64,000 bases of DNA from Ethanoligenens harbinense YUAN-3 (GCF_000178115.2 NC_014828.1:1395310-1459309); one strand, 5' to 3'. Counted from the stretch's first letter, positions 53,276-63,014 are shown. The notes: generated by a model not told the origin, from the sequence alone. Numbers and translations are program-made.

Positions 53276-53300
53276 AAAGAATGGCATTGTAGACCGGCGT

Positions 53301-53327
53301 GTGCGGCAAGGCATGCGCCGCCTTTTT
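53301..53327 (+). terminator. Terminator after ispF
   Basis: GCGGC (53303-53307) pairs with GCCGC (53317-53321) and is followed by CTTTTTG, 28 bp after the ispF stop. Confidence 0.65.
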
Positions 53328-53688
53328 GATGCATAATATGAAGGGTCTATCCATGACTGGATTCTGAACCCTCATTGGGCGCGGTTTCGCGTTACGTCGG
53401 CCGGAATGCATTCGCTCGTTCGTTTTGATCCGCCTTTATGCGCATGAAATTTTCCAAATTTCTCCCGTTTTCCAAGTTTGCGGATAGGCACTTTATACGG
53501 TTCTGCCCTTTAATGGGGATACGCTATCCGGTAAAGGGGAAACGGGCGGGCGCAATGCGCGTAAAGTTTCCCTGCGGCATACACTGGTAGTACCGGACAA
53601 TCACGCGCTCCAAAAGGAGGTACAGCCTGTTCGGCAACTATTTTTGACGGCAGCTTTCTGTTGCCGGCAAAACCGTGAGGTGAAACAC
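53328..53688. other. Non-coding gap before the DUF3343 gene
   Basis: Some 360 bp with no gene or RNA I can identify. It is more AT-rich than its surroundings in places (ATGAAATTTTCCAAATTTCT) and ends with an AAAAGGAGG at 53613-53621 that does not lead to a good frame. Short inverted repeats suggest a structured leader, but no riboswitch consensus was recognised. Confidence 0.4.
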
Positions 53689-53925
53689 ATGGGCGGCTAT
53701 ATTGTCGTCAGTTCAATCACATATGCCTATAAAGCCCGGGATCTGCTTGAACGGAAAGGCTGCAGGGTACAGGTGGAACGTGCTCCGAAAGATCTATCCC
53801 GGTGCGGTTGTCATTTTCTTTTATTAATCCGAAATTGTCCGCTGCAACAGGCGATTGCGGTTTTGGATGCGGCGCATATCCGTATTATCAAATCAGGCGG
53901 TGATCATTATGGTCTATCTGGATAA
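53689..53925 (+). CDS. DUF3343 family protein (putative Se/S carrier-like)
   Basis: A 78-residue protein with the pattern VVSSITYAYKARDLLERKGC then HFLLLIRNCPLQQAIAVLDAA, typical of DUF3343. This family is usually encoded beside a class V aminotransferase/cysteine desulfurase and often in selenium or sulfur-handling loci. Conserved cysteines in both halves could carry sulfur. It overlaps the desulfurase gene by 17 bp. Confidence 0.85.
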   Translation: MGGYIVVSSITYAYKARDLLERKGCRVQVERAPKDLSRCGCHFLLLIRNCPLQQAIAVLDAAHIRIIKSGGDHYGLSG

Positions 53926-55057
53926 TGCCGCCACCAGTTTTCCCAAGCCACAGCAGGTGGGTGCGGCCGTTGCACGCTTTATCCATGAGATCGGCGCGAA
54001 CCCCGGCCGCAGTGGGCATAAACTATCCATGGAAGCGGCGGAATCAGTCTATGCCTGCCGCAAAGCCGTGGCATCCTATTTCCATGCGCCGGGTGCGGAA
54101 TGCGTTTCATTCACGCTCAACGCCACCTATGCGATCAATTTTGCGCTGAAAGGCGTGCTGGCCGAACGGAGTGGCAGTGCGCATGTCGTCACGTCTAATC
54201 TGGAACACAATGCCGTGATGCGCCCGCTTTATACGCTGAAGCGGCCATATACGGCGGCGGTGGTGGATTTGGCGGACGATGCATGCACACTGCGGAATTT
54301 TGAAGCCTCTTTGCGGCCGGATACGTCGTTGGTGGCCTGCACCCACGCCTCCAATCTGTGTGGACGCGTGCTGCCGATTGCGGAAATCGGCGCGCTCTGC
54401 CATAAAAGGGGCATCCCGTTCCTGGTGGACGCTTCGCAGTCGGCGGGCATGCTGCCCATCGACATGCAGGCTGCCCATATCGATTTTCTCTGTATGCCCG
54501 GGCATAAAAGCCTGTACGGTCCGATGGGCACGGGAATTTTGATCGCGGCACATGGTGAAACGCTGGCCACGCTCATCGAGGGCGGCACCGGAAGCAATTC
54601 CGTCGATTTTGCGCAGCCCGATCTGATGCCGGACCGTTTTGAGAGCGGAACGTTGAACGCACCGGGAATCGTGGGGCTGCATGCGGGCATCCGGTTTGTG
54701 CGCGCCAGAGGGCAGGAATCCTACGTGAAAGAGATGCGGCTGGCCCGCATGCTTTACGATGGATTGCATCGCATTCCCGGCATTCGGCTTTATACACCCC
54801 GCCCGTGGGGCAACGGCTATGTGCCGGTGGTCTCTTTCAATATTGCAAGCCGTTCCAGTGTGGAAGTGACATCCCGGCTGGACAAGATGGGGTTTGCACT
54901 GCGCGGCGGGCTGCATTGTGCTCCTGCCGCGCACATCGCGTTTGGCACCATCGACCAGGGCATGGTGCGCGCAAGCATCGGCGCGTTCAACACACCGGAG
55001 CACATCACCGCCCTGCTGGCGGCAGTCAAAAAGCTCGCGGAGGAAAAAGACACATGA
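53909..55057 (+). CDS. Cysteine desulfurase family (class V aminotransferase)
   Basis: A 382-residue PLP enzyme starting MVYLDNAATSFPKP. Substrate/PLP region: SNLEHNAVMRPL, DASQSAGMLPIDM. The PLP lysine is probably in MPGHKSLYGPMG. The mobile-loop cysteine is in LRGGLHCAPAAH, the position of the persulfide cysteine. It is likely to supply sulfur or selenium together with the DUF3343 partner. Confidence 0.93.
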   Translation: MVYLDNAATSFPKPQQVGAAVARFIHEIGANPGRSGHKLSMEAAESVYACRKAVASYFHAPGAECVSFTLNATYAINFALKGVLAERSGSAHVVTSNLEHNAVMRPLYTLKRPYTAAVVDLADDACTLRNFEASLRPDTSLVACTHASNLCGRVLPIAEIGALCHKRGIPFLVDASQSAGMLPIDMQAAHIDFLCMPGHKSLYGPMGTGILIAAHGETLATLIEGGTGSNSVDFAQPDLMPDRFESGTLNAPGIVGLHAGIRFVRARGQESYVKEMRLARMLYDGLHRIPGIRLYTPRPWGNGYVPVVSFNIASRSSVEVTSRLDKMGFALRGGLHCAPAAHIAFGTIDQGMVRASIGAFNTPEHITALLAAVKKLAEEKDT

Positions 55058-55108
55058 TTATTTGCCGGACCAAACAGGTCGTGTCTCCGCTTTTCCGTCT
55101 AAACTGCG

Positions 55109-55137
55109 TTGACAAATTGGACGTGTTTTGCTAAAAT
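55109..55137 (+). promoter_or_regulatory. Promoter of the acyl-CoA synthetase gene
   Basis: TTGACA (55109-55114), 17 bp, TAAAAT (55132-55137). A near-consensus promoter with a leader of about 210 nt before the start codon. Confidence 0.8.
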
Positions 55138-55246
55138 AAGACTGTTTTGATAAGGGCGCGCGGTGCGTTTGACGTCTCTTCTGTTCCAGAATATAGGGCA
55201 ATCGTTATGTTCGCTTTGGTTGACCGTACGGATGTACGCATACTTT

Positions 55247-55287
55247 AAGAGCCGTTCCGTATAACTGACGGTGCGGTTCTTTTTTTG
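55247..55287 (+). terminator. Intrinsic terminator inside the acyl-CoA synthetase leader (attenuator)
   Basis: AAGAGCCG (55247-55254) pairs with CGGTTCTT (55274-55281, one G-T pair), with an inner CCGT/ACGG extension, followed by a run of seven T. It lies between the promoter and the coding region, so it would stop most transcripts unless opened. CCGTACGGATGTACG upstream could form a competing structure. The inducing signal is unknown. Confidence 0.7.
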
Positions 55288-55357
55288 CGCGCCGCGTTCT
55301 GTAAGCAGGGCAAATTCCCCGAACGCCATGTGTTTGGGAAGAGTAAGAGGAATGAAC

Positions 55358-57007
55358 ATGCAGAATATTCATCAGGACTATGTAGAGGAAACATACGGCG
55401 AGGACGGATTGCTGAAGACGTTTCAGGTTCATGTCCCGGAGACATTTCATTTCGCTTATGACATTGTGGACAGGCTGGCCAGGCTGGAGCCCGACAAGCG
55501 TGCGCTGGTCTGGTGCGACGATTCCGGCAGTGAAAAGATCTTCACATTCGGGCAGCTCCACGTGCTGAGCGAGAAAGCAGCCAATTTTCTTTCCGGCGCA
55601 GGCATCCGGAAAGGTGATATGGTTATGCTGATCCTCAAACGCCATTACGAGTATTGGATCGCCATGCTGGCACTGCACAAAATCGGGGCAGTCGCCATCC
55701 CCGCTACGGCACAGCTGACTAAAAAAGACCTCGTCTACCGGTTCCGGGCCGCTAAGGTCAAAGCCATCCTTTGCACGGCGGACGGAGAAACCGCCGATTT
55801 TGTGGATAAGGCACAAAAAGAAGTGCCCGCAATGGATATCAAGATCATTGCGCGCGGCACCCGTCCGGACTGGCTCTCGTTTGCCGATGGCGTAGAGCGG
55901 GCGGAGAGCCATTTTCCCCGCCCGACGGACCACTCCGTACATGATCCGCTGCTGATGTATTTCACCTCCGGCACCACGGCCATGCCCAAAATGGTGCTGC
56001 ATGACCATTCTTATCCGCTTGGCCATATCATCACCGCAAAACACTGGCAGTGCGTCAATCCGGATGGCCTGCATCTGACCGTTGCAGAGACCGGCTGGGC
56101 CAAGGCATCCTGGGGCAAACTCTATGGACAGTGGATTATGGAGGCTCCCATTTTTGTTTACGATTTTGATAAGTTCGATCCGGACAAGCTGCTCGGCAAG
56201 ATCGAGCAGTACCACATCACCACGTTCTGCGCACCGCCCACTGTTTATCGTTTCTTCATCAAAGAAGGCATGGCCGGGCACGACCTCTCGTCCATTGAAC
56301 ATGCCACCATTGCGGGTGAAGCGCTCAACGCCGAGGTTTACAACCGTTTTGTGGAAGCCACCGGTGTGCCGCTGATGGAGGGGTTCGGCCAGAGTGAAAG
56401 CACGGTCATGCTGGCCAATCTCAAAGGTATGACGCCGAAACCGGGTTCTATGGGCCGGCCCACGCCGCTCTACCACATCGAGCTGATCCACGAAAGCGGC
56501 GAACCCGTACAAACCGGGGAAGTAGGGGAGATTGTGGTCGATATCCGCAACGGCCGCCCGGCCGGTCTGTTCTGCGAATATTATCAGGCGCCCGAACGCA
56601 ACGCCCAAGCCTGTCACGACGGGTATTATCACACCGGCGACACCGCCTGGCGCGATGAAGACGGATATTACTGGTATGTCGGGCGTACTGACGACCTTAT
56701 CAAGTCCTCCGGTTACCGTATTGGGCCGTTTGAAATCGAGAGCGTACTGATGGAGCATCCCGCCGTGCTGGAGTGTGCCGTGACCGGCGTGCCCGATCCG
56801 GTGCGCGGGCAGGTGGTGAAGGCCAGCATTGTGCTCACCAGCAGTTTTGAACCTTCAGAGAAGCTGGAAAAAGAACTGAAAGACTATGTCAAACGGCAGA
56901 CCGCGCCGTATAAATACCCACGCGTCATCGAATTTATCAAAGAACTGCCGAAAACCACCAGCGGCAAGATCCGCCGCGTGGAGATCCGGGAAAAAGACAG
57001 CCAGTAA
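55358..57007 (+). CDS. Medium-chain acyl-CoA synthetase-like (AMP-binding enzyme)
   Basis: A 549-residue ANL enzyme. Motifs: YFTSGTTAMPKM (ATP P-loop), GFGQSEST, DGYYHTGDTAWRDEDGYY, GRTDDLIKSSGYRIGPFEIES, and the catalytic lysine in TTSGKIRRVEIR. The layout matches acetyl/medium-chain (ACSM-like) synthetases, which make acyl-CoA via acyl-AMP. AGAGG 7 nt upstream favours the ATG at 55358 over 55352. It is controlled by an attenuator in its leader. Confidence 0.92.
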   Translation: MQNIHQDYVEETYGEDGLLKTFQVHVPETFHFAYDIVDRLARLEPDKRALVWCDDSGSEKIFTFGQLHVLSEKAANFLSGAGIRKGDMVMLILKRHYEYWIAMLALHKIGAVAIPATAQLTKKDLVYRFRAAKVKAILCTADGETADFVDKAQKEVPAMDIKIIARGTRPDWLSFADGVERAESHFPRPTDHSVHDPLLMYFTSGTTAMPKMVLHDHSYPLGHIITAKHWQCVNPDGLHLTVAETGWAKASWGKLYGQWIMEAPIFVYDFDKFDPDKLLGKIEQYHITTFCAPPTVYRFFIKEGMAGHDLSSIEHATIAGEALNAEVYNRFVEATGVPLMEGFGQSESTVMLANLKGMTPKPGSMGRPTPLYHIELIHESGEPVQTGEVGEIVVDIRNGRPAGLFCEYYQAPERNAQACHDGYYHTGDTAWRDEDGYYWYVGRTDDLIKSSGYRIGPFEIESVLMEHPAVLECAVTGVPDPVRGQVVKASIVLTSSFEPSEKLEKELKDYVKRQTAPYKYPRVIEFIKELPKTTSGKIRRVEIREKDSQ

Positions 57008-57026
57008 ACCGTCCGCCCGCACATGC

Positions 57027-57063
57027 AAAACAGCTTCCCTCAATATAGAGGGAAGCTGTTTTT
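57027..57063. terminator. Strong bidirectional terminator
   Basis: AAAACAGCTTCCCTC-aatata-GAGGGAAGCTGTTTTT is a perfect 15-bp stem with A- and T-tracts, between the acyl-CoA synthetase gene and the convergent Nramp-related gene. Confidence 0.95.
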
Positions 57064-57105
57064 ATGTTAAAATGGCCTGTGTTCCGCCGGTTTTTTACAG
57101 AGTAT

Positions 57106-58365
57106 TCAGTGCATCAGCGGCAGCACAACGAACAGGATGAACGTGAGGATAACAATGAATCCTACAGTTCCAATGGACAGGATGTTTTGCAGTTTCGTGT
57201 TCACATATTTTCCCATGATGCGCTTGTTATTGACCAGGCAGACCATGAAGATCAGGATGACCGGGGAAAGAATACCGGCAATCTGCTGGGAGAGTATGGA
57301 GATTCCCACCAATGAAAGACCGGGAATGAGGATAATGGCGGCGCCTGCCGCGATGATGACGGTGTAGATACCATAAAAAACAGGGGCATCCTTCGGTTTG
57401 TTGTCCACGCCGCTTTCAAACCCGAACGCCTCGCAGATGGCATAGGAGGTGGAGAGCGGGATGACGGAGCAGGCGAGGATGGAAGCCCCCAGCAGTCCGA
57501 TGCCAAACAGGACGGAGGCATACTGCCCCGCAAGCGGCGCGAGCGCTCCTGCGGCCTGCGCCGCGGAACTGATGGAAATGCCCTTTTTGAACAGGGTGCC
57601 CGCCGTGCAGACAATGATGAAAAATGCAATGGCCATTCCCCAGATGGAGCCGAACCATACATCGACCTTTTCATATTTCAGTTCGGAGAGCTTCATGCGC
57701 TTGTCTACAATGGAAGACTGCAGGTAAAACTGCATGTATGGCGTGATGGTCGTACCGATCATGCCGATAAAGGTCAGAAGGAAGCTGTTGTTTATTTTCA
57801 GGGTAGGGGTGACAAATGCATGCATGACCTGCAGCCAATCCGGTTTGATGAGAAAGCAGGTGACGATATATCCGAAAAAGACAAAGGTGAGCGCCAGAAA
57901 AATCTTTTCCACGTTTTTATAAGAGCCTTTGGATACCAGCGCCCAGATGAGCACGGCGGCTATGGGCACCGAGATGTACCGGCTTACATGAAAGAGCTCC
58001 AAACTGGCCGCGATACCGGCGAAATCGGCTATTACCACGCCGAAGTTGGCGATTAGCAAAATCGTCATGGCAAATAGAGTCAGCTTTACCCCGAAATTTT
58101 CGCGGATGAGGTCGGAAAGCCCTTTGCCCGTCACGACGGCCATGCGGGCATTCATTTCCTGCACCACGCCAAGGCTGATCGTGATGATTGCCAGCCCCCA
58201 GATCATGGAATAGCCGTAAGAAGCGCCGATGGACGCATAGGTGAAAATGCCGCCGGCGTCGTTTCCGGCATTTGCCGTGATAAGCCCCGGCCCGATGATG
58301 CCGAGCAGAAGCAAAAAATTGAATTTTCCAGGGGACTTTGTCCTGGATTTGAGCGTATCGCGCAT
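57106..58365 (-). CDS. Nramp-related divalent metal transporter lacking the canonical metal motifs
   Basis: A 419-residue protein with 11 membrane segments of the Nramp/LeuT fold. The TM1 motif DPGN of true Nramp Mn/Fe transporters is replaced by ANAGNDAGG, and the TM6 MPH motif by ITPYMQFYLQS. These changes are those of the Nramp-related magnesium transporter (NRMT) group. It follows, on the same strand with 33 bp between, a soluble MgtE-like sensor protein, which supports Mg2+ as the ion. No Mn-type regulator is nearby. Confidence 0.88.
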   Translation of the reverse strand: MRDTLKSRTKSPGKFNFLLLLGIIGPGLITANAGNDAGGIFTYASIGASYGYSMIWGLAIITISLGVVQEMNARMAVVTGKGLSDLIRENFGVKLTLFAMTILLIANFGVVIADFAGIAASLELFHVSRYISVPIAAVLIWALVSKGSYKNVEKIFLALTFVFFGYIVTCFLIKPDWLQVMHAFVTPTLKINNSFLLTFIGMIGTTITPYMQFYLQSSIVDKRMKLSELKYEKVDVWFGSIWGMAIAFFIIVCTAGTLFKKGISISSAAQAAGALAPLAGQYASVLFGIGLLGASILACSVIPLSTSYAICEAFGFESGVDNKPKDAPVFYGIYTVIIAAGAAIILIPGLSLVGISILSQQIAGILSPVILIFMVCLVNNKRIMGKYVNTKLQNILSIGTVGFIVILTFILFVVLPLMH

Positions 58366-58398
58366 GGTGTTCGCCGCCTTTCCTCAATATCTGTCTGT

Positions 58399-59634
58399 TC
58401 AGCGGCGGTGCAGCATGTGGTACAGCACGTCGCTGACGATGACGGTTCCAAGCAGCACGCGGTCGTCATCCACGACCGCCACAGCCGGCAGGTTGTATTT
58501 AGAGATCACATCGGTGAGGTCGCTCAGTATGTCATCGTCATGCACGGTCTGGTAGTCTTCGTCCATGATGTCTTCAAGTTTGTCGGCCGGGTCAGCCACT
58601 GCCAGGTCACGCAGCGAGACCGTGCCGGTGAGCCGGCCGCTTTCGCTGACCACATACAGGTAGAACACCGTATCCATCTCGGGTTTTTCTTTTTGCAGCA
58701 GCTTGAACGCATCGCTGACGGTCATGTCTTCGTTCACGGTGATAAAGTCGGTGGACATCAGGCTGCCGACCGTGTTTTCCGGATATTCCATCAGTTCGCG
58801 CACTTCTTCGGAGGTTTCTTTGTCCATGGCGGTGAGAAGCTCTTCCACCACATGCTCGTCCAGCACGTCGAGGATATCCGCCACTTCGTCGGAGGGCATT
58901 TTTTCCAGCACATCGGCGGCTTTGGCAATGGACAGGCTGTCGATCATATTGGCCTGGGCTTCCGGCTCCATTTCTTCGAGGACGTCGGCTGCCTTTTCTT
59001 CGTCCAGTGCAGCGAAAACGGATGCCTGCGTGTCTTTGTCCAGATCCTCGATAATATCCGCCACGTCGGACGGGTGCAGCATTGAGATTTTTTCCGCCTG
59101 GGCGGCCAGTTTCAGCCCATTATCTCCGGCTTCCACGGTTTGCACGTCGTCCCACAGAATCAGGCGGCTTGGGATGCTTTTGTGCAGCGGCTTGAGCAGT
59201 GCCTTGAGCTGCTTGGCCACGCCAAGCCGGCGAAGCAGCCCTTCCAGCCCCACGTCCACTGCGATGAGGAAGATGCCGGTGGACACGACGGCCAGCCGCA
59301 GATCGTTCACCCGCACGACTTTGTGGCCGTCGAGGTCGACGATCTGTTTGTCCAGCATGGTTTCAGCCAGCGAAAGGACCTTGTCCGCTCCGGTCACGTC
59401 CTTGTCACGCAGGCTGTTGCAGAAAAACGCATACTGCGGGCCGTCCTTGACGATATCTATGGAAGAGATGTCCAGCGTGACACCGCCGCGCAGCTTCAGC
59501 GCCACCACTTTCGGGCGGTCAAAACCGGTGTCCACATACAGATCGGAAATGCGGCCCACGACGCGGTTTTCCCTTGCCATGTAGACCGGCCTGCCGAGGA
59601 TGCGGCTGAGATAAAATTTGGAAGCCAGATACAT
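58399..59634 (-). CDS. MgtE-like sensor protein without channel (PRC-barrel, MgtE_N, CBS)
   Basis: A 411-residue soluble protein. Residues about 10-140 hold two PRC-barrel-like halves (GRPVYMARENRVVGRISDLYV and DLDGHKVVRVNDLRL). About 170-280 is the MgtE N superhelix (LHPSDVADIIEDL, EEKAADVLEEMEPE, MPSDEVADILDVLDE). About 285-410 is a CBS pair. The MgtE transmembrane domain is completely absent. In MgtE these cytosolic parts bind Mg2+ and gate the pore. Here they probably gate or regulate the following Nramp-related transporter. Confidence 0.92.
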   Translation of the reverse strand: MYLASKFYLSRILGRPVYMARENRVVGRISDLYVDTGFDRPKVVALKLRGGVTLDISSIDIVKDGPQYAFFCNSLRDKDVTGADKVLSLAETMLDKQIVDLDGHKVVRVNDLRLAVVSTGIFLIAVDVGLEGLLRRLGVAKQLKALLKPLHKSIPSRLILWDDVQTVEAGDNGLKLAAQAEKISMLHPSDVADIIEDLDKDTQASVFAALDEEKAADVLEEMEPEAQANMIDSLSIAKAADVLEKMPSDEVADILDVLDEHVVEELLTAMDKETSEEVRELMEYPENTVGSLMSTDFITVNEDMTVSDAFKLLQKEKPEMDTVFYLYVVSESGRLTGTVSLRDLAVADPADKLEDIMDEDYQTVHDDDILSDLTDVISKYNLPAVAVVDDDRVLLGTVIVSDVLYHMLHRR

Positions 59635-59927
59635 GCATATCCCTCCCTATCAATGATCTTGTTTTATGTTCCTGCAAACAGGCATGGGTACCCGGCACAA
59701 ACCGAAACGGGGCGGGGAAAACACATTTCCGGGCAGGCGCCCCTGTTGGATGGAACAGCCGTTAGGAGAGAAACGGCTCACCGATTGCCCGTTCGTCCGG
59801 GTTTATGAAAAGGCTGCAGGTATAGGCCTGCTTTTTATATAAAAACACAAGAAAACGTGTGAAAACACCAGCGCGACCACAAAACAAAGACATGAACCGC
59901 AAAAAAAAAGCGTAAAACGCCTCTCAT
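59635..59927 (-). promoter_or_regulatory. Long structured 5' leader of the Mg transport operon
   Basis: About 293 nt lie between the predicted start and the coding region. Hairpins seen on the minus strand: AGCCGTT-tctctcct-AACGGCT, GGGGCG ... CGCCCC around GCCTGCCCGGAAATG, and CCTG-tttg-CAGG. This fits a cis-acting RNA. The M-box Mg2+ riboswitch is an obvious idea for this gene, but I could not match its full consensus. Confidence 0.45.
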
Positions 59928-59933
59928 GCCTTT

Positions 59934-59962
59934 ATCATAAAATTTTAGGGCCCGTTTGTCAA
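59934..59962 (-). promoter_or_regulatory. Consensus promoter of the Mg transport operon
   Basis: On the minus strand TTGACA (59962-59957), 17 bp, TATGAT (59939-59934). Overlapping it upstream is an inverted repeat AAGACAA/TTGTCTT (about 59958-59984), a possible operator. Confidence 0.8.
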
Positions 59963-60119
59963 GACAACTTTGCCCCTCTTGTCTTAATCTGTCAAAAAAG
60001 GCGGTCGGCCGGCGGATGCCTGCGCGGGCCCGTGTTTCCGCTGCGGGCCTGCGTATATTGCATCCGCCGTCTGAATAGAATGCATTGTTCCAAGAATTGT
60101 GCGGGGAGGCATTCGGCTG

Positions 60120-62780
60120 ATGGTTTCAAGTTTAAAGGCGGATACCGCGGCGCGTGTGCGCGGCCTGAGCGGGCGGGAAGCGAAAAAGCGGCTGGCGCGA
60201 TATGGGCCGAATGTGTTTGCACTGGGCAAAAAAGTGCGGCCGCTCGGCATTTTTTTGGCGCAGTTTCAGGATATCCTCATCATCATCCTGCTTGTATCCA
60301 CTGCCCTTTCGGTGTTTATGGGCGAGATGACCGAAGCCATCGCCATTCTGCTCATCGTGATCCTCAACGCAGTTATGGGATTCGTGCAGGAATACCGCAC
60401 GGAAAAAACGCTGGATGCCCTGAAAAACATGGCGGCTCCTATGGCACGCGTGGTGCGGGACGGGGAAAGCGTGCAGGTGCCGGCGGCGGAGGTGGTGCCG
60501 GGCGATCTGCTGGAACTGGAAGCGGGCGACCGTGTGGCGGCGGACGCGGCTTTGCTGAACGGCTCCGGTGTGCAGGTGGATGAATCCCTGTTGACCGGGG
60601 AATCGGTTCCGGTGGAAAAGCGGCCGGAAAAGGCCGAAAAGGTATTCATGGGCACCATGATGACCAAAGGGCGGGCGTTTGCCAGCGTGACTGCTACTGG
60701 GATGCAGACGGAGATGGGCCGGATTGCGGGCATGATCTCCGATATCAAGGACGAGCAGACTCCGCTGCAGAAGCGGCTGGCGGAGCTGGGCAAGTTTATT
60801 GCCATCGCCTGCCTGGTTATTTGTGCGGTGGTCACAGTTACCGGTATCCTGCGCGGCGAACAGGTTATCAATATGATCATCATCGGCATCTCGCTGGCGG
60901 TGGCGGCCGTGCCGGAGGGTCTGCCCGCCATCGTGACCATCGCGCTTGCGCTGGGTGTGGGGCGAATGCTCAAACGCAACGCACTCATCCGCAAACTCAC
61001 CGCCGTGGAAACACTGGGCTGCGCCAGCGTGATCTGCTCGGATAAGACCGGCACGCTGACGGAAAACAAGATGACGGTGCGGCGCGTGTATACTCCTGTG
61101 CATGACCTGATGGTGACCGGCAGCGGATTCGGCACCGCCGGGGATTTTCTGCTGGAGGGCCGGAAGGCGCGCGCACAGGAACTGGAGGATGTCGCCCGCA
61201 CACTGAAGATCGCCGCCTGCTGCAACAACGCTGAACTGCATTTCTCACACGGTCTGTTCCACAAAGGAAAGGTGGAAGTCGTGGGCGACCCGACCGAGGC
61301 CGCTCTGCTGGTGGCGGCGGCCAAAGCGGGTATTACCCGGGAAAGTATGGGCAGGGAATATGAGACCCTGCTGGAATTGCCGTTCGATTCAGAGCGCAAA
61401 TGCATGTCGGTGGTGGTGCGCGCGCACGGGCGCCGGTTCCTGTTCGTCAAAGGCGCGCCGGATGTGATTTTGAACAAATGCCGCTGCGTGCACACGGATA
61501 AAGTCGACGAGCCGCTGACCAACGCGATGCGGGCGCGCATCCAACGGGCAAACGATGATATGGCGGACAGCGCTTTGCGCGTGTTGGCCATGGCGTGGCG
61601 CGAGCTGACCGGGCAGACTGGAAATGCGCCGGAAACACTGGAAACCGGTCTGACGTTTGCGGGCCTGATGGGTATGATCGACCCGCCGCGCAAAGAAGCG
61701 TTCACCGCGGTGCGCAAATGCATCCGGGCTGGCATCCGCCCGGTGATGATCACCGGCGACCACAAAAAAACCGCCGCCGCCATTGCACGGGAACTGGGCA
61801 TCCTGCACGGCTCGGACGGAGTGCTCACCGGCACGGAGCTAGATGCCATGAGCGATGCGGAGCTGCTGCGCGCGGTCAAGCATACGGTGGTGTTCGCGCG
61901 GGTGTCGCCGGGACACAAGCTGCGCATCGTGCGCAGTTTCAAACGCGGCGGCAATGTTGTGGCCATGACGGGTGACGGCGTGAACGACGCGCCTGCAGTC
62001 AAGGAGGCAGACATAGGCGTGAGCATGGGCAAGACCGGCACCGATGTGACCAAGGAGGCCTCGTCCATCATCCTGCTGGACGACAATTTTGCTTCCATGG
62101 TCGCCGCTGTGGAAGAGGGCCGGGTGATCTACAGCAACATCCGCAAATTCATCCGCTACCTGCTTTCCTGCAACATCGGTGAGATTCTCACCATGTTTGT
62201 CGGCATGCTGATGGGCCTGCCGATCGTGCTGCAGCCCATCCAGATCCTCTGGGTGAACCTGGTGACCGACGGGCTGCCCGCCATCGCGCTCGGGCTGGAA
62301 CCTCCGGAGGACGATGTGATGGAGCAAAAGCCCCGCGGTATCGACGAAAGCGTGTTTTCTGGCGGTCTGCTCGGCATGATGATTTTCCGCGGCTGCCTCA
62401 TCGGTCTGAGCACGCTCGGTGCGTTTATCAGCGTGATGCGCCTGAGCGGCGACCTGACGGCGGCGCGTACAGCGGCGTTCCTCACGCTGGTGGCCGTGCA
62501 GCTTATCCATGTGTTCGAGTGCAAGTCCGAGCGGCTCACGCTGCCGCACATCCCGCTGTTCAACAATGTCTGGCTGGTGCTGGCCGCGCTCGTTTCCGGG
62601 GCGCTGATGCTGGCGGTGGTCTGCGTGCCGCTGCTGCGTCCGGTGTTCGGCACCGTGCCGCTGAATCTGGCCGCGTCTTTGCGGGTGGCGGGGTATACGC
62701 TCATCGGCCCGGTGCTCTCCAGCATCCTGTTCGGCGGAAAAAACCGCAGACACGCCCGCGCGCACGGCAGCGTATCTTGA
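60120..62780 (+). CDS. P-type ATPase, P2A calcium-transporting type
   Basis: An 886-residue cation pump. Actuator motif [13 protein letters not shown]4 ion-site motif [13 protein letters not shown], phosphorylation loop [12 protein letters not shown], nucleotide-binding KGAPDVIL, hinge [10 protein letters not shown] and [11 protein letters not shown], and ten membrane segments. The PEGLPA and TM6 [13 protein letters not shown] motifs are those of SERCA/PMR1-type Ca2+ (or Mn2+) pumps. GGGGAGG lies 9 nt before ATG 60120. Confidence 0.94.
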   Translation: MVSSLKADTAARVRGLSGREAKKRLARYGPNVFALGKKVRPLGIFLAQFQDILIIILLVSTALSVFMGEMTEAIAILLIVILNAVMGFVQEYRTEKTLDALKNMAAPMARVVRDGESVQVPAAEVVPGDLLELEAGDRVAADAALLNGSGVQVDESLLTGESVPVEKRPEKAEKVFMGTMMTKGRAFASVTATGMQTEMGRIAGMISDIKDEQTPLQKRLAELGKFIAIACLVICAVVTVTGILRGEQVINMIIIGISLAVAAVPEGLPAIVTIALALGVGRMLKRNALIRKLTAVETLGCASVICSDKTGTLTENKMTVRRVYTPVHDLMVTGSGFGTAGDFLLEGRKARAQELEDVARTLKIAACCNNAELHFSHGLFHKGKVEVVGDPTEAALLVAAAKAGITRESMGREYETLLELPFDSERKCMSVVVRAHGRRFLFVKGAPDVILNKCRCVHTDKVDEPLTNAMRARIQRANDDMADSALRVLAMAWRELTGQTGNAPETLETGLTFAGLMGMIDPPRKEAFTAVRKCIRAGIRPVMITGDHKKTAAAIARELGILHGSDGVLTGTELDAMSDAELLRAVKHTVVFARVSPGHKLRIVRSFKRGGNVVAMTGDGVNDAPAVKEADIGVSMGKTGTDVTKEASSIILLDDNFASMVAAVEEGRVIYSNIRKFIRYLLSCNIGEILTMFVGMLMGLPIVLQPIQILWVNLVTDGLPAIALGLEPPEDDVMEQKPRGIDESVFSGGLLGMMIFRGCLIGLSTLGAFISVMRLSGDLTAARTAAFLTLVAVQLIHVFECKSERLTLPHIPLFNNVWLVLAALVSGALMLAVVCVPLLRPVFGTVPLNLAASLRVAGYTLIGPVLSSILFGGKNRRHARAHGSVS

Positions 62781-62870
62781 CATTTGCTGACACGCATTTT
62801 ATAATAAAAACGGTTTTGACCGGGTCGTGTCACATCCGGCCAAAAAATGATCTATAAAGGAGAATGCTTT

Positions 62871-62912
62871 TTGTCATCCGGGCCTTGGTTTACTGCGAAC
62901 AAGCGGCATTAA
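62871..62912 (+). CDS. Possible leader peptide of the ABC-F gene
   Basis: AAAGGAG (62856-62862) is followed 8 nt later by TTG, opening a 13-codon frame (MSSGPWFTANKRH). A second option, ATG at 62864 with very short spacing, opens 26 codons (to 62944). Upstream peptides with nearby terminators control many ABC-F and ribosome-protection genes by ribosome-mediated attenuation. This is an inference from position. Confidence 0.4.
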   Translation: MSSGPWFTANKRH

Positions 62913-62987
62913 AGGGGAGAAGTGCGCCCTTTTGGCCTGTTTGACCGCAAAACCACCCGATGGCAGGAGGCTTTTTGCACCGCAAGA

Positions 62988-63014
62988 GGTTGTCCGGCCT
63001 GTGCGGTGTTTTTT
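62988..63014 (+). terminator. Attenuator terminator upstream of the ABC-F gene
   Basis: CACCGCA (62988-62994) pairs with TGCGGTG (63002-63008) and is followed by six T. It stands 107 bp before the ABC-F start and after the possible leader peptide. It would cut transcription short unless translation of the leader opens it. Confidence 0.75.

Noticed and set aside
59640-59830. M-box Mg2+ riboswitch call
   Set aside because: Only one short block resembles the consensus. The conserved GGTGAGGCTCCT region and the 3' blocks could not be matched, so only a structured leader is reported.
60266-62098. 610-codon frame antisense to the P-type ATPase
   Set aside because: Its composition (S/T/P/R-rich) reflects the antisense of a high-GC gene, and the ATPase on the plus strand is complete.
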